From Pachypanchax playfairii (Eukaryota; Chordata; Actinopteri; Cyprinodontiformes; Aplocheilidae): 64,000 nucleotides of DNA. Positions within the stretch are counted from its first letter, which is position 1; each line of letters starts with the position of its first letter. The stretch spans positions 499,106 to 563,105 of the forward strand of contig SSNP01000082.1 of NCBI GenBank assembly GCA_006937955.1, written 5' to 3'. Both the position numbers and the translations under genes were made by a program. The notes under the pieces are model-generated. The model ran no database searches, had not been told where the DNA came from, and worked only from the letters and a program-made list of their open reading frames with translations. This document shows, piece after piece, positions 1 through 11,000 of the stretch.

Positions 1-410
1 AATCCCCCTGACTTTCATACCAGATATCATCTATGGTTAAGAACGGAGGGTGTTGTAGTAGTTTTGGTCCAATCTTGAATAGAGCAATTTTAAATAATCT
101 CAGAATATTGCAAGCTGTCACGTAATCCGTCAGCGCTGCTGTAAATTCATCTCAACGAATATGAAATCAGAGCTCAATTTCTATAAAACTAGCAGACGTA
201 CAAGGACTTTCGTGTTGGCCAAGACTGATTAGCTGTAACGGCCATCTTGTACCAGGTCGAGCTCAGAAATGAACTGGTTCATGAGAACATGACAGACAAA
301 CACAAACACGCAGGCTATCCACCGCCATTGGCCTGTGGGTGATGTAAAGACGGCTTTAAGTGGACTTCAGGAAGGAGACCACGCCTAAAATCTGAACTGG
401 ACCTTGTTAC

Positions 411-3400
411 CTTGGGACTGTGGTGAGTTGTTGTTTCAGTGTCTCGATGTCGGTGAACTGAACAGCTTGTCCACCTCCTCTGGTTTTTATCACATCTCCC
501 TGAAATATTAAAAATAATGAGGTTCAATCTATAACAGTAGCACAAACATCACTACTTATATCTTACAGAGAAATATCAAACCCTAGATACTGCATGTTCT
601 AACCAATAATTAAATCCTCATGAACGAGGATTTTTTTTATGCAATTATAAAATACTTGGAAAAAAGATTTATTCATATTTCGACATGACAGAAAGTGTTT
701 AACAGAACTAAATTAATGCACCATTATTTTTCATTGTCTTTATATTTATTCTCTTACAGCTTGAAATGTATTAATTCCTTATATTAACTTATTTATTCTC
801 TTTAACATTTATTTGCCCTTTTTTTCATTTGGATTTCATATCAGTGACTTTATGTTTCTAATTCAGGACAAAGTAAAAACTTTTGATTAACAGAAAAACA
901 ATGTCAAACTGAGTAAAGACACTAAGTCAGCATGTGTCGGAGTTCCTGCAGGAGTTTACTGAACCTTAATAAGTTTGGTCTGTATCTCTCCATCTGAGGC
1001 CACCTCCTGGTGCGTTAACACGTATTTGTCACACTTTGACAGGGCCTTCTCGCTGGGAGCCGACACCTGGATGGCGTTAGGGATGACGGGCTGCAGGACC
1101 GTGCCCAAGTCCAGGCTGGACGATGGCTTGTGGTCCACCCATTTCTCCCCACCAGCAGAACGGGAACGACGGTGCAGAGGACGCACAGGCGTTGTTGTCT
1201 GTTCAGATTACAAAACAAAGCAACTTGAAGTGTGGAGGACAAAAATAAGGGAAGTTAATAAAACAATGGTATGGAAGCCTGAGAGTGTCAAACATCTGTG
1301 ATTCTTTCCAGCTGCAGGAACTCTACCAGTGCATGCAGCTGTGAGCTGCTAATTCACTGACCCTGTAGTTTCTCTCTTCTAGGTCTAGGGCAGAAGTAGG
1401 AAAGGGGAAGCAGGTTTCTCCCTGAATACCACAGCACCCTCCTCTCCTCTGGGCCTGGCTGACTGCAGATCCTGCTGGGGACTGGGTTTGGGCTCTTGTG
1501 GCCAGTCTAGAGGACTGGGAAGCCTGTCTGTTGTCACTAGCTGCTCCCTCCTCCAATGAAGAGACATAGCTAGCCCCTGACAAAGAACTACTGCTGCTGG
1601 GAACAGGACACGAGGGCCTGGGGTTCATCTCGGCCTCCTCGACTCTAATGGCCCTGCCTGCCTGAGACCCTGGCACTGGACTGACATGAGGAGACTGAAC
1701 ATGGTTCTGGGGAGCAAAGTGGAAATACACATTTAACCACAGGTTCAGAGAAAATGATAAAAAGTTAATCCAATAATGAGTAGAACAAAAAGGTAAAGTA
1801 ATCAACCACCACAAAAAGCTTCCTGTTTACAGAAATACCTCATCCTTACACAGCTGGATGTATCATAACAATGCACGTTGATGCTTTTCCATCACGTTTT
1901 GAGACAACAACCAAAATAAGTTGGACCTCATCACATCTTCCACTAAACCTGACCTTTATTTTACCGATAATAATCAGCTACAGACTTCAGTCTTTTAAAC
2001 TATTTAACCCAAATTTGGTTACCTAACCCTAAACAAACAGAGAAAAAAAGTGCTGATGACACATCAGTGTTTTTAAACATTCCCGTCACTGCTGCTTTGC
2101 TTTATGGGATTTTTTTTTAAGGGCCAAGTGTGAGATTATATTTTGTATTAGGTGTCGTAATAAATAGAAAATGTTATTTTGTGGCTCGGACGTGAGTGAT
2201 CCTAAAATCTGTCTGAAATGTCAGTTTCTGAAAATCACGTGTGTTTTGAACAGACAGGAGTTAAAATGAATTAGGAGTTAGGAACTATGCACATTACATA
2301 CAGGAAGTGGAGAAGGTGACGCTGATCTTTTTGCTGGGGGACGTTCTTCTCTCGAGGGTCTCTGAGACTGGGTCTGACGGGGGGGTGGATCCGGGCGACC
2401 AGGAGTCTTGCTCTCTGCTACGATGGCCTTGAGTTGTTTCAGCTTTTCATCTTTCACCCAGAGCTTGTTTTGCATCTCCAGCTGCATTGCATTAACACGT
2501 CTCTCCTAACAGAAACACATTCATGTTTATCCAGTAAAAATAAAAGCAAAATGCATCGAAACAAACATCAAGGATGACTTTTTTTTTCCCCCTCCAACTA
2601 CTGGAAATAGGAACTCACACATTCTTTCTCCCACTTGTGCTGAGTGTCTGAGACCACGCCGTGCATGCGCTGTTCCATGCGCCTCTTCTCAGACAGCTCC
2701 CTATGCAGACGCTGCTCTCTGGTTTCAAGCTCCTGCTGCAATGAACGTTTGTCATCCTCGTAGATTTTAGTTGTTTTCTGCAAAATGTCAATCTGGAAAA
2801 GCACCACGAGATATATTTAGAAAAAAAATCCTCTTCAGTTCAGTAAGATTGTTATAAGCAACAATATTTTTTTTGTCTTTCCAACCTTATGTTCCTGCAT
2901 CCTGGTCTTTTTTTCTAAACGCTCAATTTCTTTCTTGTTGTTCTGGATGACTTTATCTTTCTCTATGATTCGACTGTTTTGTTCTCGATACTTGTTTTCT
3001 TTGGAGACAAGATTCATGTCCATTTCCTGAAGCATAGACTTCATCATGTTGGCTAAATAAAACAATCAGACACAAAATGAAACAAAGATTTTATAAAGAA
3101 ACTTAAAGTAACCACTGAGCCAAAACACAAGCAGACACCTGCTTTGTTGTATTCCTCGACCATCATCTGCCTGATTCTCTGTCTGTTCTGCAGAGCTTCG
3201 ATCAGACGGGGCAGGGTGACGTCATCGTGCGGGTCAGTCAACTCGGAAGAGGGCAGAGGGGGAAGCACCAGATTGCTTATAACAGAGGAAACATCTAAAC
3301 AGAACACAATATTTCTTGACTTGAATTACTGCAGCGGTCAACTTAGGAAAAAACAAACACTCAAAATGATCAGTTCACTTCCAGATGAGTAAGGATTTAA

Positions 3401-6400
3401 TTCTGCAGGGTTTTTTTAACAAAAAGGATTCTTTACCTTTATCCATCGGGCCTCCACGATCCTCTAACTTGTGAGGCAGCTCATCTTTGAAAGCCTGGTT
3501 TCTATAGCGACGGCCTGGTGTCAAGCCACAGATGGGCTTGTCCATAGACCGAGCCACTTCCACCTCCTGGGTCATCTCAGCAAACCGCATCACCAGCTGC
3601 AAACACGGAGCAAGTTGCCATGTTTAGATAAAAATACATTTCAACTTTACACTATGAGTGACGGAGGGATCAGGTGGAATACCAGTGTTTCCTCGTAGTC
3701 ATCTGCTTTGGGATTAACACAAACAACCATTCGAACTTTTCCTTCTCCATCAAAGTAGTTTTTAAACAGGTGGGTGACTTTCGAGTCCCTGTACGGAACC
3801 ATCTGTAACAGAAACCCTGCATTAATACACTGTTTAGCCAAATGTACACGATGATCAGCTTCCATCTGGCAACCCGTACCTTGTTAGTGCCGCACATCTG
3901 ATTCTCTCGGAGTGTCTCGATGCACGTTCGCAGATTCAGCAAAGACTGATTTATGTTACCTGACAGGTAAACTGTTGTTAGATCAAGTGGGGGGTGGGGA
4001 GAGAAAATCATCATGTTTAATAACAAACCTGCTTCGCGTATCCGTGTGCCTTCTGCCCCCGTCCTGCCAGTTCGCTCACTTCCTGCCAAGTCCACCAGGC
4101 ACAGCTGACTAATACTCACCTGGTTCTTATCCTTTAGATAAAAAGACATTAATGGGGAGAATTATACATTCAAAATTCAGAGTGAACTCTGTAGATAGAT
4201 CGTTTTCAGCAACCTGGAGGATGTTGTCACCATCTGCATCAAGAGGAGCCTGAGCCAGTTTGATAATGAACACACTGTGCGAGCGACTCGACTCTCTGTT
4301 CAGCCGAGTGTTTGCAACCTTCCTCTTTTTCTGACCTGGAAAAAACAAAGGCATTTATTTTAAATTACATACATAGAAAAGAGTCTCATGCAGTAATATG
4401 ATGTGCAATTTAAAAGTTTTCCAAAGGAAAAAACTAAACTATTGATTCCTCAGCCTGCTCAGAGAGAAGATTAACGGAAGTCATTTCCTGAACAGAACCA
4501 ACCCAGAGACCAGCAATTCCAGGTCAGTTAGATCTAAAATCATCACTGCAGCAGTTTTTTATAAAAGCAAAATGTATCTACTCACACCACAAAGGATCCA
4601 CACAGGAAACTCACCTCTCCAGAAGACTTGAAAAGCCTCTTCAGCAGATTTGACTTCGATCTCCATACAGCCAGAAACGTACATGTTGTGATTCTGATCC
4701 TCTCGGAGGATTTTAGACTGAGGCGGTCTACAAGGTAAAGGATGTGAATCTTTAAGTTTAGTACTGTCAGAGTCATCCAAGATGGCTGCTGCAACTAGTT
4801 GACAAATACAGCTATGAATATTGCACTAACATTTGACACAGTAGTAGTTAAGAGTCATTTGCAACAGATGCTGCAAGTGCTACACAAGATTTTGCAATAC
4901 TGCATAAGATTGTGTCTAAAATCTGCGACATTTAACCCATACAGTTGTAACTATGATGGTTTTTTAGTATGTTGATATTACTAAAGGATTGGAGCGTGTT
5001 GATTTTCTGCAGGAACAGAAAGATGGACACATCTTTTATACAACACATTCTCCCTGTTGCTGGCTGCTCCCTGTTGAACAGTTGTCTTTTTACTTTCAGG
5101 ACCATGGTTTTACATAGAAAAATAATTTGAATGCAAAACAATGAAAAATAACATTTTATATTTATATAGCAGTTTGCAGGTTTTTTTCCAGACTGTAGAT
5201 CAGCCTGTGTTTAATTAACTTTCCGTTGTTAACTTGTAAAAATGTCTTGAGCATTATTGAGGAGGTTCCATTCACTTTCTGAACAACACATTCATGTGCC
5301 ATGAAAACAGCAAAACAACACATCTGCTCTGATGTCTGATAAATGAGAATTCACTGGCCACATACATGAACTCAGTGTTCTGGCGCACAGGAGTGCCTCC
5401 ACCATTCCACCTAGTAAAGACAAAAAGACAATGATTTTGCCTTCTACCTACTGTCAGAAAAAATGACCACATTCAAATATAAACTGATAAAATGTGAAGC
5501 TGATCAACAGACCAGTTTCTGTTCATGCATACATCAGAATACTCCTTTCACTTTATGTGTTCAGGACTTACTTTGGCTTGATGGAATCTTCTGGCGTGTC
5601 CTCCAAGAGGTCATAGATGTAGTTGTTATAGATTTCAATGTAGGAGACAAAGATGCTGTAGCTGCTGTCCTCATCCACATCGTCAGCTTTACAGGCCTCC
5701 TCTGGATTTATCATGTCACCAATTTCAAGATCAGTTTTTTGTCTAAAAATCAAAATTGTAAACATGCATTAAAACCCTGCTCTGCTGCAAATCACAGAAA
5801 CATTCCAAGTAAAATAGTTTGTTACCTGGAGGGTGTTTTAGGGACAGATACAAGAGTTTCTTTTCTTTGGCGCTCCAGTAACGCATCGACTTCACACTGA
5901 ATTTCTATGCTATTTTTATCATCCGTCTTGAAAACCTGAGCAGAATATATTTAATCAGATAATGTTGTACTGTTAAAAACTCCACTGTTCGATGGGTTAC
6001 CCTCTTACATATCTTTTGGCCTGGTAGGGACCGATGCTGTTAAAAATCATGTCGAGGGCGCGAGGCAGAAGTCCACCCTGCCCGGGCGATCCAGTCATGG
6101 TGAAAGTCTTTCCACTTCCCGTCACTCCATACGTAAAAAGTAGACCTGCAAAAAACAGAGCTAATCAATTGGAAAGGCTGAGCTTAAAATCAGCTGATCT
6201 TAAATTCCAGTGTTTCCAAAAAAACTGAAACTCATTTGAGCAGCAATGCAAACATACTGACTGTTATTTTTTACTGTTAGGGCATATGGAAATATTTCTA
6301 GCTCATTTCTGATTTGATCTGTGTGCCTACCATTTTTCCCATGAATTAGATCATCCACGAGAGGTTTGGCCACATGTTCAAACAGCTCCATCTGCGATAC

Positions 6401-7082
6401 GGAAACTCCAAAGACTGTTTTGAAGGAGTACTGCATCTGAAAAGACGCAATGGAAAATTTAAAATCCAACAAAAATATAGGAACCACAGAATTGTTTGAT
6501 CCAAAAGTATTCTAGTTCACACCTCTTTGTATTCTCCATTACGGTTTATTTTAAATCCTTCCGGAGTGTGAAGCTGGACGGTGGTGCTGCTGATCACTTC
6601 GATGCAGCACTCCTCGTCTTCCGCACCCAGAGGCCGCACACGCAAATACACCTGTGTGAAGCCAAAACCTCATGAGCTCAATTTCCCGAAGGATTAATAA
6701 AGTATTTCTTATCTTTTCCTATGTCTGAAGAGAAAAAAAAGTGCTTTTGTAGGCGATTAGTCGGCTCATTTGTTACTCACCCCAACCGGGTCTTTCTGGT
6801 TGTTATGAGGCTTTTTGGGAGGAAGCCTCCGAGGCGTTTTACATTTCCTAAACGAGATGGGGAAATAATTTTCAACAAAATGCTATTAACTCAAATGACC
6901 GTTGACAGTAACGAATGGTGAACAAGCTAATTAGCCCCCCGCTAGTTACATTAGCCTGATAATTAGCTATTAACGTCGTTTGTTATAAGCTCAGCATTTA
7001 TCGAAAACATAATAAACAGAGGTATCAAGGTCTAAAGGTGACTAATCGAAATAATAAACTCCACTTACACCTGTCTGTTCAT
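411..7082 (-). CDS. kif23: Kinesin-like protein KIF23 (MKLP1), 3' part off-window
   Basis: Plus-end-directed kinesin-6 motor that pairs with RACGAP1 to form centralspindlin at the spindle midzone and midbody in cytokinesis. Seen: the start ATG at 7082 opens a four-codon exon (MNRQ) followed by GTGTAAGT. Motor exons then follow at about 6780-6853, 6523-6652, 6331-6437, 6010-6147 (P-loop GVTGSGKT), 5826-5937, 5571-5743 (SYIEIYNNYIYDLLED), 5366-5411, 4614-4734, 4212-4336 (NRESSRSHSVF, switch I), 4029-4134 (LVDLAGSER, switch II), 3880-3961, 3681-3803 and 3436-3600 (neck, GLTPGRRYRNQ). Coiled-coil stalk exons are near 3139-3298, 2887-3053, 2618-2793 and 2302-2505. Tail exons are 965-1198 (HRRSRSAGGEKWVDHKP) and 411-499 (TRGGGQAVQFTDIETLK). 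The last exon ends at a GTAACA donor, so the final C-terminal exon lies left of the window. Family identity is very secure; exon edges are read by eye. Confidence 0.96.
1362..1706 (-). CDS. kif23: kif23 alternative cassette exon (CHO1-type position)
   Basis: A 345-bp open stretch lies between the stalk exon ending at 2302 and the tail exon starting at 1198. It has a good acceptor (pyrimidine run then CCCCAG) and a GTCAGT donor. It starts and ends in phase 0 (115 codons), and both flanking exons are also phase 0 at these joins, so it can be included or skipped without a frameshift. In mammals the long CHO1 isoform of KIF23 carries an extra exon of about 100 codons at this position that binds F-actin. 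The fish translation is Ser/Pro/Ala/Gln-rich and I see no clear match to the mammalian exon, so the equivalence rests on position, size and phase. Confidence 0.6.
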
Positions 7083-7260
7083 CGTGTCGAACCGGGTTCG
7101 GTTTCACCGTTACTGTTGATCTACGTTTGAATCTTCCCTCCGCCTCACGCCAGACAACTTTTTTTTAAAACAAGCAGGCAGCAGCCAATGGGGTCGCAGA
7201 AAATAGACACGTGTTTCCGGCTTCTTTTCCGTGCCTTTTCATGGCTTCCACCATAGACAT
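7079..7260 (-). promoter_or_regulatory. kif23: kif23 5' region with CCAAT box and CHR-like hexamer
   Basis: Immediately upstream of the kif23 start codon there is no TATA box. A CCAAT pentamer (plus-strand reading) is at 7185-7189, and the hexamer TTTGAA, a core form of the cell-cycle homology region used by DREAM/MuvB in mitotic genes, is at 7126-7131. KIF23 is a G2/M gene, so the pairing is reasonable, but the hexamer is short and its role here is inference. Confidence 0.3.
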
Positions 7261-7290
7261 GTAAATAAATCATTTATATAATGTCTATGG
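7251..7290. repeat. Perfect 10-bp inverted repeat (hairpin)
   Basis: CCATAGACAT at 7251-7260 is answered by its exact reverse complement ATGTCTATGG at 7281-7290, with a 20-bp AT-rich loop. The flanks also share the word GGCTTCCAC just outside. It looks like the remnant of a small inverted-repeat transposon between kif23 and ddb2. Confidence 0.6.
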
Positions 7291-7869
7291 CTTCCACAAC
7301 AAAAAATCTGAAACATGCAGAAGTCAAAATGATAAAGCATGAGTGAATGTTGTTAAAGCAAACAGAACATCAGTAGAAACCAGGAAACTAACGAAAAATA
7401 ACTTAACGGGGAATACGAAACTTTTTTTCGAGGATTGCGCTGAAGTTTGAAGTAATTTTAGCCAAATATACACATTTTATTTTAATTCAAACCGGTTTGC
7501 TAACCAGTTGTTTTTTTTACAATAACGTGTCATGTACAACCTTCTCAGCGTAATTTGACTGAAAACTCATTTTACCTCGGATAACAGAATCAATCGGGAT
7601 TGAGTAGCCAGCTACATTTTTAGATGCGCAAACGCAAACAAGACACGACAAATGTTTTTAGATATTTTATAACAATTTAGGTCTGAAATTAGAAAGCCTT
7701 TACTTGACTGGCATGACGTCACTTTGTAGTCCAATTTAAAATAAAATAAAAAACAATAAACATGATAATGACTGGTTGATTTTTGGTTGTTTTTAGAAAA
7801 TGTTACCGCCATCTACCGTCTAGTTTCGGTAACACATCAAGGTTACAAAACATTTGCAGCCATTACAGT

Positions 7870-7875
7870 CACGTG
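7870..7875. promoter_or_regulatory. E-box CACGTG upstream of ddb2
   Basis: A palindromic CACGTG lies within TCACGTGGAC, about 180 bp before the ddb2 start codon, in the presumed promoter. USF/MYC-class factors bind this word; function here is inferred from position only. Confidence 0.3.
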
Positions 7876-8053
7876 GACAGCTGGGTTATGCAAACGCTGA
7901 AGTTCCTGATGTAGTAGCGTTTACTTTGTTTTACATCTGACCATCAGGTGAGTGACAGCCAGGTATGACGATCATCTGTGCCGGTTGGTGATTAACAGTT
8001 GAGAGAAATACTTCTTAATGCGTTTTACAATCTATTTAACAAGGGAGAGAATC

Positions 8054-11000
8054 ATGAAAAACAAACCCACTAAGTCTGATGCACATGAATCAAGAAGTAA
8101 AGTGAAGAAAAGGGCTGCGGAGGATTCTGGTTCAAGTCTGTGTAAAAAACTGCGCGTCAAAAAACACGGAGAAACAGCAGGTGTGCAACTCGGACACGGT
8201 GTACCTGAAACCTTTTCGATTTGTTAGATAAATGGGTTTATGCGTCTTGCAGGGCCTTCTTCAAAGTCTGCAGGAGCTCCGAAGAAGAATGGCCATCATG
8301 CCAGCATCCTGCACTATATCTATAAAAGCACGCTAGGCCAAAGTCTGCATTCTCAGATGAGACGGGTAAGACAACTGGATCCCAAAATTACTTAAGGCTT
8401 GTTGGAATAATCACGTAAACGTTCATGAAGTGTATTTCTTTTTTAACATGGTCTGTGTCGCTGCATAAAATAAATATCCTTAGTGAGCATTAGTTAATTT
8501 TATTCTAAATTTAGATGGTACCCAGGCACGTTTATAACTCCATAAAACAGCTGTAGATGTTGAAGTACTGAGTCCTTTGAGACATAATGCAGCTGGAGAG
8601 AACAAACTCTGCTAAAACTGGAGGAGACTTAATTCATTTATCTAATTAGTGCTTCCTTCTTAACTTAAAATCAGTCTCAGACAAACTATTTGAAGAAAAA
8701 CTCAATACCACGTTTAAACCTCCTGAAAGCGATGGAGATAAATCCAGACGTGTTCAGGCACGATCGAGGTTGTTGTAGCATGTGATTTGTCTTGATGGAG
8801 AAGGTTTCCAGCAGAAGTTGGTGAAACTTTGTGAACTTTATCTCCTGCAGTGTCTTCAGGAGCCCTTCATTCGCTCACTAGCCTCTTACCATTTTCATGG
8901 CTCCAGCAGTCCGTTTGACCGCAGGATCACCTGTTTGGAGTGGCACCCCACCCTCCCTACCACATTGGCGGCAGCCTCAAAAGGTGGAGACATCTTCTTG
9001 TTGGATTTTGACAACCCCACAAAGACCAGCTTTATTCAAGGGGTGAGTCGATGCGTCGGATTGCGTGAGGTGTTCAGTAAGTCACCAAAAATACGTCTTT
9101 GTATTTTTCAGGCTAATCGCAGTTAGATTTTGAGGCTGATTTCAGGATTGTGCTTGTTAGATGTGCTTGACGACACGCATTGCTGTTGATTCTCTGATCA
9201 GATGGGGGCTGGAGACTCAGTAACTGACATGAAGTTTAACCAGTTAAATCCCACTCAGCTGTTCACGTCTTCTATGGGAGGTGTGACAGCGCTGCGAGAT
9301 CTCAATGGGACGACTCTAACAGTGTTTGCCAGCACAGACACGCTGAAGTAAGGGTTGTAGGTTTGAGGCTTCTTCCGTCTAGCATCAGTCTTCTTCTCAG
9401 GTGGCCCATATTCATTCAAACACTGATTATAAAACAGCTCCCATGTGATCGGCTCTGTATTTCTGTGCACAGAACGGAGCGGGGGATTTTGTTGGAGGGA
9501 TGAAGTTTTGTCCCACAGACACGTCCAGGGTCTACGTGGCTTCTGGTGAGGGCACGCTGACCCTGCAGAGCTTCGAAGGCCAGACACCAACTCAGCTGTC
9601 CAGAACTCAAGGCTGTGGTCACGATCACCACAACATTTGGTGAGAAAACCAGAAAGAAGACTGATGCTTGACAAGCTTCTGGAAACAGTTTTGTCCTCAA
9701 CACAAATCAAATTCACTTTCACTATTTTTTTTTTCTGTTTCACAGCTGTTGGTACTGTTGCGTTGATGTGTCTATGAGTCGACAAATGCTCGTCACCGGA
9801 GACAACATGGGACAACTCATACTTCTTGGTTTGGATGGAAAAAGGGTAAATCAGTTACAAGCAAATAGCAGAAAATAAAACATACATTTTTCAATTCTAT
9901 TTTCATTGATCGGTTTAACATCAGTCATGCTAATGACGTTAGTTTTGACATAGTAGTTAAAGAGGCCATTTCATACACATTTCAGGACTTTGTGGTTATT
10001 TCTTAAGTATTAACCAGCTATATGAAAAATTTAATATCTAAAAAACGTCAGGAAACACTGATTAACAGACCTTTCAATCTGTCTGCGTTAAAATTCGGGT
10101 GGTTCCGGCTCCTTCCATCAGGCTGCTTCGTCAGCAGCTCGTTCATATTCATTGTTCAAATTTGCTGGACTCTGATTGGCTAACAAACTAGCCCATGAGA
10201 GCAAAGAATACTGTTTCCTGCCCCGCTGTACATGGCAACGTGAGACGTCGTGTCTTTCTGTTTGAAAAATTTTGAAAAAGGTTTTTTTTTTCTTTTTTTT
10301 TTGCTTTGCAGGAAGGAAAAAAAAACGTACACACAAACATTTCATGACTTTGTGGTTATTTGTTAAGTATTTACATGTAATATGAAACAATTTATATCTA
10401 AAAAACATTAGGACACACTAATTAACAGACCTTTTAATCTGTCTGCGTCAAGATTCAGCTGGTTTCGTCAGGCTTCGGCAGCAACTCATTAATATTCATT
10501 ATTCGAATTTGAAGGACTCAGATTGGCTAACAAACTAGCCTACGAGAACAAGGCGTACCGTTTCCTGCCCCACTGCGCATGGCAACAGTAGACGTCGTGT
10601 CTTTCGGTTTGCTAATTCTTATGCGTCTTATAAGTAGGCTACAGCCCCTACTTATTAAGGAAAGCAACAAGTACAAACAACGGACAACTTCGCGGACCGC
10701 TTCAGTGATTGTTCTCCACTGTACCTCTTTCCTGTTATTTGCGGTGCCTTGTACAGAGGATTCGGCTACAGTTAGCTGTTTTTAGCTAAGTTTTGTTGGT
10801 CACTGTGGTGTTTGTTCGTCTCAGAGAGACGGACATTTTTCATGTTCAACTGGATGCCTCTGTTTCAGGTGTTAGAATGAGTTTGTGCTGCTGCTGCCTT
10901 TGACTGCGATGGGCTTTAGGTAAATGTTGCAGCTTGGGGTCTCGTGCTGCACGTCTATCGCAGCAAACCATGTGAAACTAATGCTACAGAAACTCCGGGG

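Noticed and set aside
975..1301. 108-codon plus-strand ORF at the left end
   Set aside because: It is the antisense shadow of the kif23 tail exon 965-1198, whose minus-strand translation matches the family.
5463..5900. 145-codon plus-strand ORF
   Set aside because: Antisense to kif23 motor exons 5571-5743 and 5826-5937; no domain of its own.
9255..9815. 186-codon minus-strand ORF
   Set aside because: Antisense to ddb2 exons, including the duplicated exon; no recognisable protein features.
10579..10785. Small ORF starting MATVDVVSFG, with a similar one at 51746-51937 (MATSDVVSS)
   Set aside because: Both begin in the same transposon-derived word, and similarity is lost after about ten codons; a shared repeat, not a conserved gene.
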